Positions 1 through 10,200 of a DNA stretch of 64,000 nucleotides are shown here, piece after piece. The stretch lies in assembly GCA_032716605.1 (NCBI GenBank), contig CM064571.1, positions 19,226,756-19,290,755 on the forward strand, in the 5' to 3' direction. Position 1 is the first letter of the stretch, and the number at the start of each line of letters is the position of its first letter. The notes below the pieces were generated by a model. It had not been told where the DNA came from, made no database searches, and was given only the letters and a program-made list of their open reading frames with translations. The stretch is from Paralithodes platypus (Eukaryota > Arthropoda > Malacostraca > Decapoda > Lithodidae). The translations under genes and the position numbers were made by a program.

Positions 1-382
1 ATTTCAGGCTTTGGATGATCTCCCTAGGCCAGGGGTTTAATGTTTATATTTGCTGTGATCTCTGCGAGTCTTCTTGTCCCGACTGAAGACGAGAACTTTG
101 TTATAGAGCTCTTATTTGGTTCAAACTACATCAACGCGGCAACAAATCCTCATTCCCGAAATATATATATGATGACTGTTGGTGGCCAAAGAAACTGAAA
201 AAAACTATCATCACTTCTAATTTGTATATGACAGAGCGGAGCAACACTTCTAGGACTTGAAGCAACTACAGTAGTTCAAGTCACAGACCATTATAAACAT
301 GTGAGGAAGTAGAAAGAGATAGAAACTTTAAAATATCAGTTTAAAAGCTAGACTGTTTAAAAATTATTAATATTTACCAAAT

Positions 383-604
383 TGACCACTTGCGAGTTAC
401 AGGCTATAATGAAGTTGGATCTGTAGAAATTGATAATAGAAATGCAATAATAATGTATGTTTTTTCAAGGCTAAATGGTACGTTGAATTGGGTTTTATGT
501 ATTTATAAATGTACTACGACCGTATTTTAGCTGTAAATTCTGTTAAATATCGATGTCTACAGCTCCAACTTCCTTATAGAACGAAACTCGCAAGTGGTCA
601 ATTG
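383..604. mobile_element. MITE-like element, family E, copy 1
   Basis: The ends TTGACCACTTGCGAGTT and (inverted) AACTCGCAAGTGGTCAA-like are followed inward by GAAGTTGGATCTGTAG against CTACAGCTCCAACTTC. The imperfect arms are about 45 bp long. No ORF. Confidence 0.75.
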
Positions 605-741
605 TGTATCTGTTGTTGGTCACTAGTAGTGCTTAGTAATGTGTGGTTGAGAACAGATGTTTATGAAGAATTAAAAATATAATTGCTTACAGCTAATGCT
701 ATGCAGACATTACAAATTTATTCAATCTGACTATCATTCTA

Positions 742-900
742 AAGCCGGTATCAAACGAGAGCTTTTATAGTCAACATTCGATGATCAACATTTTTCTGGC
801 AACATTTCCGGAATATTTTGCAATGGTATCAGAAACTAGACTGATGATAGATGAATTTAGGTAACATATATTTTAAATGTTGACTTCTAAAGCTACCAGA
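742..900. mobile_element. Family F-like fragment
   Basis: AAGCCGGTATCAAACGAGAG, ATTCGATGATCAACAT and GATAGATGAATTTAGGT match 57177-57340 nearly base for base. Confidence 0.65.
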
Positions 901-1786
901 CCAGTCATTATGAGTACATTTTAATTACTGTATTGTCTATTTCAGCGGCTGACATGAACTATGTAAAAAGTTACAGAAGAAAGCACCAGTGTGATACTGC
1001 TTTAACGCGTATGTACTGTACTGTATTGACCATGGTCCTGCCCTTCTAACAGTCTGTGCAAATATCTTTAGACAATTAGTACAGTACAGTAATTGGATTT
1101 TACAACATTTTACGGGCAAGTTCAGTGTATTAGCCAATTTCTAATGATTAAATTTAATGGTGATTATCTTAAAAATGTGCTTGTTGCTATGGAAGTTGAG
1201 ATTTGTGTCAGGGGGAGCCGCACCAGTAAATTGTGCTAACTTAGGACAGGGAGGTAACGACAGACATTTATATATGTATAATAAAAGGGACGAATTGGCT
1301 TCATATTATGGAAAGAATGGTTTTCCATAAAATTAATGTACAGCATATCCGGAAACCCAAGGCTTCCAGTGGAGCATTTCAATTCAGACTACTTCTGCAG
1401 ACTTCGGGAAAAGTCTGAAAGTGACTTTGTATTCTTATATTTCAAAATTATATTTTGCTAAAGCGTTATTTCCACATTGCAATTTTGATAAGTTATTTTG
1501 TATATTGTACCATCCCTGTTTTGGACTTCTGGACTTTTCTGTAAGTCTGAGTAATATAGTCCAGATATGAGATCTGGTTGGGACTATTAATCAAACTACC
1601 AGACTTTTCCGGAAATCAGATTATGAAGTTCGGACTTTTGGCAGACCTGGATTTTATGGCACTTCCGGATCGGCTTTCCCTCTGATTAGTCTGGTTCGGC
1701 AGGGTTTTACAGGAACACGGTACATTATATCCAGAAGCTTTCCTCCCTGTCTTATGTCCGTCCATTTTATGGCATCCATACCCCAC

Positions 1787-1938
1787 GGAGTCTCTTTAGG
1801 GCCGTTCCTTTAAACATCGTAAAACCTTTCCCGACACAGATGAACCCTTATCGTTTATCTGTATAAGTCAATCTGGGTCAGGAAAAGTCATAGGGAAAGC
1901 TTTTACGACGTTTAAAGGCATGGCCCTTAGTGGAGACC
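1787..1938. repeat. Inverted repeat with about 46-bp arms
   Basis: 1787-1832 (GGAGTCTCTTTAGGGCCGTT onward) is complementary, with a few mismatches, to 1893-1938 (ending GGCCCTTAGTGGAGACC). The loop is about 60 nt. Probably the core of another MITE-like element. Confidence 0.6.
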
Positions 1939-2175
1939 GCTTTAAAACTTCAATTCCAAGGGACACGGTAGCAATAATAAATATAAAATGTCAGCCGAGT
2001 GAAGAAATCTAGATGAAAGTAACAGGGTATATATTATTCATTATACAGTAAATCTAACATTTAAATCATTCCGAATTCCAAGCACCATCGTCACTCTGAC
2101 ACAGGGAAAGCATAGACCAGGAACATTTAAGACTACAGTAGAGTGATGCAGGGGGAACTACAAGCTAAATAGGCC

Positions 2176-2400
2176 AGTAACCCATTCAGTACCGGGGCCA
2201 TTTTTAAATTTTTATTCTGGTTACTATTATATGATTTTACTCAGGTTAAAAAGGCCTCCAGCAATTAACAGGCTTCGAACTATTTCACTTCAGCCTTTTA
2301 ATTATCACAGCTCGTTCGTAAGCTGCACAAAATCGCTTCAATATAGCTACAATAAAATTTAAAAAAGTCGCCGATACAGAAGGGGTCAAGTAATTTTGGT
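2176..2400. mobile_element. Palindromic MITE-like element, family A, copy 1
   Basis: The ends TTCAGTACCGGGGCC and GTCGCCGATACAGAAGGGG are inverted. Internal blocks CTCCAGCAATTAACAGGCTT and GCTGCACAAAATCG are shared with seven other copies in the window. Confidence 0.7.
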
Positions 2401-3355
2401 ATTGTTTTGCGAGCCAATAGGACAAACACTAAGCAACCTCATAAGTCTCATTCCAATGTTATCAGAGTGGACTGGTGGTTACAGTCAGCCTCAATTATTA
2501 AGTTTCTAAATATTAACCTGTACACACCAGTGGGATGAGAACCAAATAGTTTCTGAGGATCAACTAGTGTCTTTCCACCAAATCACGGCAACAATCTCAA
2601 TTAGCCACTAATTACGGCAAGCTGACAACAAAATTAATTAGAATATCTAATGGCTCCATTCGCAATGAGTTCATGACTAGTATACCCATTTACATGATTT
2701 TAGAGTAGAATTAGTAGCTAGTCTGCCTCTAAACACAGCTAGTAACACCACCCATATGCAGGCCAAATGATAACATAAGGTAGCAGAGCACACAAGCCCT
2801 CAGGTTTTCTAGATTGCACATGAAACCGCAAAGTTTTATGGTATGGCAAAGATACAATCAGCGACAGAAGTTTGTTCCTGCTACTGTGTGAATCTGAATC
2901 ACATGGGGTTAGCAAAACAAAGCATTTATTGGGTATAAATGGCAATTCTTTCCGATGCTCCGTTTGTCGACCACCAAGGTGTTTCGTATTCACTCAGTGG
3001 CTGATTAGGGGAACAAACTTCTATCGTTGATAGTACAGAGAAGCACCAAATAATCTCCACAGAAACTCTCAGGTTTATGTCCCACTGGTATTTACAAGAC
3101 TCCTTGTGAAAAACTTAATAGTAAATTTTAGGAGAAACAAAAAACAAATTGTACTGTGCGATATATTGAACAACAAATAAAATCTTAAAACATCAAGACA
3201 TATATAAAATTTCCTTAAAAACATTGTGATGAGATTTGAGCAAACCCCACATGAAACTTTTGCGTTACAGCCCTGTCAGAGTGTTCATAGTACTTCCCTC
3301 AGCCCTTCTCTACGGTCACGCTATTTGACTCTTATTGTAGCTAGCATTAGATTAT

Positions 3356-3568
3356 TTTATTTTGTTAAGAAAGGATCTGAGGAAGCTTGAGGTATAATCG
3401 TCATAATTTTTACCCTTTCGGTCCCTCTAAGCCCTTCCCAAAACTAAGCAAAATCATCTAATGTTGGCCACAATTATATAAAAATGACGCAACCATTTTC
3501 GAAGGGGATAGCTTACGGAACTGTCAAACTTACTGATCTTTCCCTGTGTCAGGTGTGTAGCGTTTATT
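3356..3568 (-). terminator. Candidate NOLC1 poly(A) signals
   Basis: On the minus strand AATAAA overlaps the NOLC1 stop codon (3563-3568), and a second AATAAA lies about 200 nt downstream (3356-3361). The second is the more plausible 3' end signal. Neither is confirmed by a visible GU-rich element. Confidence 0.3.
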
Positions 3569-4262
3569 CATCGAAAGTGATCTTCTTGTTCTCTCCACCA
3601 CCGCCGTCCATACCGAGGCCTGGGCTCTTATTAAAACTTCCCTGGAAACCACCCCCACGGCCTCCTCTGAAATCCCCTCCCCCACGGCCTCCTCTGAAAT
3701 CCCCTCCCCCACGGCCCCCTCTGAAATCCCCTCGCCCCCCGCGGAAGCCTCCCCGGAAACCACCGCCGCCCCGGGAGTCACCGTCACGTCCACCCCTATA
3801 TCCACCACCGAATGATGAACCGCCTCTAAAACCACCTCGGCTACCGAAGGACGATCTCCTATCCCCATCACCACCCTCGTCATCCTTATTAAAGCCCCCT
3901 CGCCCGCCTCTGAAGCCCCCACCACCAAAGGATGATCTCTTATCCCCATCACCCCCCTCGTCATCTCTATTATAGCCCCCTCGCCCCCCTCTGAACCCTC
4001 CACGGCCGAAAGAATTTCTGCGGTCACCTGAATCCCCATCTTCATTATCCCCATTTCTAAAACCCCCTCTAAAGCCTCCTCGTCCCCCACGGAACCCACC
4101 GCCGCGGCCCCCCCTGAAGTCCCCTCCCCCCCGTCCACCACGCCCCCTAAAGTCCCCCCTGCCCCTTCCCCGGAAGCCCCCCCTATCGTTATCCCTCCCC
4201 TCATAGCCCAGGCCAGCACGGGCAGGTTTACTCACGCCCTCGTCTTCCTCATCCTCTTCATC
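3564..4262 (-). CDS. NOLC1: NOLC1 exon 8 (acidic hinge plus RGG tail, stop)
   Basis: Acceptor GTTTTAG|GATGAAG. It starts with DEEDEEDEGVSKPARAG and then runs for about 200 residues of RGG, FRGG and RGRG repeats with interspersed acidic DDEGGDGD patches, ending in ENKKITFDE. RGG boxes bind RNA and are targets of arginine methylation. A strong internal GTGAGT lies 27 nt into the exon (4230-4235). Confidence 0.88.
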   Translation of the reverse strand, partial: DEEDEEDEGVSKPARAGLGYEGRDNDRGGFRGRGRGDFRGRGGRGGGDFRGGRGGGFRGGRGGFRGGFRNGDNEDGDSGDRRNSFGRGGFRGGRGGYNRDDEGGDGDKRSSFGGGGFRGGRGGFNKDDEGGDGDRRSSFGSRGGFRGGSSFGGGYRGGRDGDSRGGGGFRGGFRGGRGDFRGGRGGGDFRGGRGGGDFRGGRGGGFQGSFNKSPGLGMDGGGGENKKITFDE

Positions 4263-7200
4263 CTAAAACAAAAAAGAAAATGTACAATGGGCAACCGTTA
4301 TAAAAACAGACTTTTTACCTTGTGCTCGAAAGAATTGTTAAATCTGGGATCACATTCCATTTCCTCCGCTCGCACGCGCCTGTATGGTGTGTTCTGTTGG
4401 GGGAAGGAAAGAAATCAACTCGGTGAGAATCGTTACAACAAAACGTGACTGATATATAACGCAGCTGTATTTCCATAGTCTAACCAATATTCACAGTCAT
4501 ATGTATAGTGTCTAATAAGTTCAAATCTTTTAATTGATTCATAACCAGTACAGTACTTTATTTGAAGGGTGTATCAAAGAATAAGGTTTGGAGAACTGAT
4601 TCGCATTACCGAGTTCTATTCACCAGTTATCACCGAGCTCCATGTGTCTGCCAATCTCTTCATTATTCTATCGGCTCACTTTTAATTTATATAATGTTAT
4701 GATCAATTTATAAAAACACCAATTGACATTTTGCAGACAGCTTCTTGAGGTAACTATCTGCAAAACGTTGTCAATAAAGTGATCCTCCTCAAATGATGCC
4801 CATTCTTTCAACTTATCGCTTATTATAACATTGATCAATGCTAGGAAGGGGTTTACAGCTGCTCATATTCCATTATAGAATAAAATTGGCAAACATGTAC
4901 AGGTTTCTTTCGATTTATGATCGAGTTATGTTCTCGCGGTTTCTAATTAGTTTGTCGAAGTACCGTAGTAATAATGTTTTCGACCTGCATACTTTACTAG
5001 TATTGGCTTACAAGTTGAGGATGATCGGTTATTCTGACAATGACCAAACCACCTGACTGTGAATATCGCTATATCAGTATCCACATTTTAGTCACACCTC
5101 AGACATCTCACAAATTTTCAGCTATTCTGTAGACATTCTTGATCAGAATGACTAAACTAGAAGATTGTGTCTATTGAAGTTAAGATAGGGGTTTGCAATA
5201 TTTTGAGAAAGCGAAACCTCTGAGTAAATATGAGTTTCAGATAACACAGATAATTACAGTGCTTGTTTGTTTTGTTTTTTCTTCTGTGTGTATGAAGGAG
5301 ACAAAAGGAAGGTTGCCTGTACGAGTGTCTCCCCCAAAGACAAAAGAGTGACAGAGCCAAATTCAAGGGATGATGGGGTCAAAATACTTGGACACAAAGT
5401 TTAAAGCAGTTTAAGTCATAGGATGAAGGAAATATTATGGATGAATATGGATGTTTTAGGTGTTAAAATACCAAAGTAGATATCGCCCGAGGTGTGAGAT
5501 GTCCTTGGTGGCGTAGACAGACTTACTATTTTCTTCCCTTTCGGAGGTGAGAAGAAGGGAGTGTTGTTGTTGTTGCCGCTGCTGCTGTTGTTGCCAGAAG
5601 ACCCGTGCCAGGTCTTATTTAAGGCATCACTATGGGAGCTCTGCAAAGGTAACTAGATATGAATTATACATACACAAATTAAAAGACCGAGTGCTCCACA
5701 CGAAGCGCGGTTCCGGTATCACGTCCTAATAGCGGCGTTCCAGGCAACCCTGTTTTAAGAGCTGCCCCACTTGTCAGGTTCTTTGATTTAAGATAAGACG
5801 CAAAGTCCGATCCCACGGCTTTCTTGGTCCGTCCCTTGATGCAGCTCCCTTTACATTCATGGACTTGCATTTTATCACCCAGCATAGTTCATCCATCCTC
5901 TCTAAACACTAAATTCTCCACAAAGGTAAATTATTAGACAGGTAAGTATACTATAAATTGGTGAGGGTTGGTCATATCCAGAGTGAGGTTTGGCATCCTC
6001 AACCCAACCTTAGCCATTTCTGTCTTGTCTCTTTTACTGTACTACTTTTCCTTTTTTGGGCAGGATAGGAATCCTCCTCCCCTTGTAAAATTCTCCTACT
6101 CAACGAGACAAGAGTAAGCAGGAGTCGTCCTGGAACTCTGCACGTTTCTATTCGGCCTCAGTCTCAAGTCGGCCACCCTCAGTAATGGGCTACATACAGT
6201 ATTTGCCTGATTATATACAATTATACATGAATTAGCATTTATATTAACCCTTTTCAACATGATGTAATATTAGTCATATTCTGGCTATGGAGCTATGTAG
6301 GCAAGCCAGGCTAGAAGGGTTAAGGAGCTGTAGTAGTAAAACGGGTTAAGTGAGATCGTTCAAAGTTTCTTAATTGCTGGAGGCCTTCTTTGAACTGAAT
6401 AAAATTGTCGCAACCTTACACAACGATGAGCACAGCTAAACCAAATGGTAGTTTTGATAACCACTAATACACTAACTCAACAGTTAACTTCCATAAAAAC
6501 GATAACAAAAATAGAAAATAGTGGAAGCTAATGATAACCGCTAGCAAAGGTTTGTCTTTTTTGGTTCTAAACTCCTTATTAAAAGAGAGCTAAGACTTCA
6601 ATATGTTGTTTGTTTGTAGCTTATTGCTTAGACAGAGCTTTCCATGACCCCAATAGTAATTAATAATCAATATTTGAAGAGTGTAAACAAGCAAGCCGTT
6701 GAAAGGCGATCACAGCGCCAACCTTCTACATTATTGTCCACCTCAAACGAGAATAACTTGGTGTACAATATCCTATCTTCACCATTTGCAAGATAACGGT
6801 GAATGCTGCTTCCTTATATATACTGGCAATAATAATAATAATAACTTTAGTACATACAGTACTCAAGCACATGGATATAAAACACCATCTGAGGAAGAGC
6901 ACTTTATTGAACTTTCAAAGATGAAGGTATCTGCGAAATGTTGTCAACAAAGTGCTCTTCCTCAGATGGTATTTTTTATCCATTTTGTCTACTTTTCAAG
7001 TGCCGCTGAACACTCAAGCACATACCCCAAAGTTGGTAGAAACTAAAAAAAAATCAATGTCTTACCTTGGATGAGACACCATTTTGTGCGGGCTTAGCCT
7101 TGAATGATGGTTCATCATGATCGCTACTGGACTCCTCAGAACTAGACCCAGCGGCCTTTTTCTTCGCCGGTGCCACCTTCTTCTTGGGGGACTTGGCCGG

Positions 7201-10200
7201 CGCTTCGTCTTCGCTCGAGTCGTCGCTTGAATCCCCAGAGCTGCTGCCTGCTTTCTTCGCTGGTGGCTTAGCAGCAGCCTTGGGAGTGGCTTTTGGTGCG
7301 GCCTTCGCAGGCACCGCATCCTCCTCCGAGCTAGATTCTTCGGAACTGGATTTCGCTTTCTTGGCAGCGGGTTTGGGTGCGGCCTTGGGGGTGACTGGCT
7401 TTTTGGCTGGCTCGTCTTCATCTGAGCTAGATTCTTCAGAGCTGGATTCCTTCTTCGCGGCTTTCTTAGGTGGTACGGGCTTCTTGGCTGCTGGCTTTTC
7501 GTCTTCGGAACTAGACTCTTCAGAGCTGGATTCCTTCTTGGCTGCTGCCTTAGGTGGTGGTACAGGCTTCTTGGCTGCAGGTTTATCGTCCTCAGAGCTA
7601 GATTCTTCAGAGCTGGATTCCTTCTTCTTAGCCGGTGTCTTCTTTGCAGGTGGTGCGGCGGGTTTCTTAGCTGCCGGCTTTTCATCTTCGGAGCTAGATT
7701 CCTCAGAGCTGGATTTGGCTTTCTTGGCCGGTGTCTTCTTGGGAGGTGGAGCGGGTTTGGCTACAGGCTTCTTTTCCTCCTCATCAGAACTAGACTCCTC
7801 CGAGCTGGATTCGGCCTTTTTCGCCGGGGTGGCAGCTGGCTTCTTTGCCGGGGTGGCAGCTGGCTTCTTTGCCGGGGTGGCAGCTGGCTTCTTTGCCGGG
7901 GTAGGCTTAGCTGGGGTCTTCTTGGGAGGTGCCTCATCTTCAGAACTAGATTCTTCTGAGCTGGATTCATCTTTCTTGGCTGCTACTGGCTTCTTTGGCG
8001 GTGGAACGGCCTTCGCTGGTGGTTTGGCCGGTGCGTCATCTTCCGAGCTAGACTCTTCAGAAGTGGATTCTGCTTTCTTGGCAGCTTTAGGTGTGGGGGC
8101 CGCAGGCTTGGGGGCGGCAGGTGTGGCAGCCTTCTTGGGTGGCTCATCCTCATCCGAGCTGCTCTCCTCACTACTGCTCTCAGCCTGGGTACAAGTAGAA
8201 AAACATTTTTTTTTTAGTGTGGCTAAAAGGAAGATAAATCATTGTACTCATAGTCTACAAGTGAATTATTTTCCTAAATATATAATACTGTACTGTAATA
8301 TAAACCCCAGTACAGTGGGCCCTTGCCAATAACAACCCTATTAGTCTGGCAAAACCACCGCTAAATGCAAGGCCCAGTGTCTATAGGAAAATAGCCAAAG
8401 TTTGGGCAATATGACTAAGTCGCCCTATTATCCCCGTTGACCCAGGAAAGTTTGTATGCAGTTTTTACCACCATGCACTCCCTGCTGAATAGCTGGACTA
8501 GGGTGCGTGCCCTGATGATCAGGGACTTCAGTAAACAGTTGCCACAGATTGCTAGACTGCACCTCCACCGTCCACCAACATCACTGGCATCTGCCAATAG
8601 CACACTGGCTGGCCCGAGACTTGAAGCCGCTAAAATTAAAACTGCAAATCGCAAGTCCGCTACTGGCAAGGGCTCACTGTAGTAACTAATATGTATGTAT
8701 GTACTCGGGCCCATTCCCTAGTTTTCCAATTATTTTTTTCTGGGGGAGGCCGACTCGAGACAGAGCCAATAATATGAACTGTACTGTATAAACACAGTCA
8801 AGAGTCAATATAGCCTAAAGCAAAATTACCTTCTTAGCAGCTGGTGCGGGAGTAACAGCCAACTTTTTCTTGGGTGGTTCGTCCGATTCATCAGAATCTT
8901 CAGAACTGGATTCCTTTGTGGCTGCCTGCTTCTTGGCTGGTGCGGCCGGACTCTTACCACCTTTACCGTTCACTAGTTTGGTCGGTGGAGCTTCTGTGGG
9001 GGAGGAAACATTCAATTAACCCATATTTCATCCCATTATATATTCATAAAATAGTTTCCAGACATATACCTCGATAGGTATATAGGTATGTGGTATATAG
9101 GTCCACAAATATGTATGAGTGGGCTAGAGAATGGTATCTTAGTGATCTCAGAATATCAATTACGGGAGTGTATGACATTAAAAACTGAATCTGCATAACA
9201 TTGGTCGAGAGCTACTAGTTGAAATGGTCTACCAGTTTAATTGTAGTTCATAACACACGCTATTCCATACCTTCTTCACTGTCGTCTGAAGAATCAGAGC
9301 CCTCTTTACGAGACTTTTTGGCTGCTGGTAGATCCAGACTCAGACGACGCTTGTTGGGAGAGGTTCTGTAACAAAAGTATGATTAATTTATAGTCACAAT
9401 CATGAGGGCATACCAGCAAAAAAGTACATTTGTCCACTTAAGTTCCATTACTCTCCCTGACCTTATACTGTACAAGGAAATATAATGCGCACTATTAAAT
9501 TAAGAGTAAAAATTTTAGCCTACCTTATGCAGTGACCACATCTGACTATACTGGGCAAGAATGTAGTTACCGGGTGTACCGCCCGTCTTGTTTATACTGC
9601 GCGGACGCTCACCATCATGTTCCCGTCTATTTTGACTGCCTTTGGATACAAAAATACATTACCCTAACCAAACAACCTAACCTAGTATTACAAGTAAAAC
9701 AAAGCCCTGAAGATCATTACAGGCTGCACAGCTACTTCACCCACAGATCACCTACATCAAGAAACCAAAATCCTCAAAGTCAAAGACCATCTGGACATGA
9801 GAGGCACTCAATTCCTGGCAGAAGCCTCCACGAACCAAGACCACCCACTAAACTACATGGCAACACACCCACAGACACCAAGAAATATCAAAACAACACC
9901 CAGCACACGGTATCACACACAATTATTGTCCTCTCTCCCTCCCTGCCCACCCCGAACCAACTTCCAGAAGCACATCCATACTCATATCTCTCACCGATCC
10001 AGCCACTCACTCACAGACAACACGCAGCTGCATGCACGACCTCCCGAAATCCATCCTTCCGAATCCTCCCTTCCTCGCGAGGACAGAGTCCACCTGGCCA
10101 GGCTGAGATGCGGACACCATCCAGCTCTCCTGAGCTATCAGAAGAGACTGGATGACTCCGTTGTCGACGCCTGCCCGGGATGTAACACAGCACCCCATAC

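Larger units (their letters stand above)
1..3563. other. Downstream of NOLC1: no gene seen
   Basis: AT-rich DNA holding family E (383-604), family F (742-900), an inverted repeat (1787-1938) and family A (2176-2400). No ORF here has recognisable protein content. No alternative NOLC1 C-terminal exon was found by eye. Confidence 0.6.

Noticed and set aside
2739..2993. 84-residue minus-strand ORF as an alternative NOLC1 C-terminal exon
   Set aside because: It contains none of the canonical SRP40 C-terminal residues and has no matching acceptor in phase.
3484..4219. Proline-rich plus-strand ORF and glycine/valine-rich minus-strand ORF over the RGG tail
   Set aside because: Shadows of the FRGG repeats in other frames; only the FRGG frame connects in phase to the conserved NOLC1 block.
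7062..8332. Long overlapping ORFs on both strands, including a 382-residue plus-strand frame rich in SSELDSSELD
   Set aside because: They are shadow frames of the repetitive NOLC1 exon 5; the minus-strand SSSEESSS frame has the splice sites and homology.
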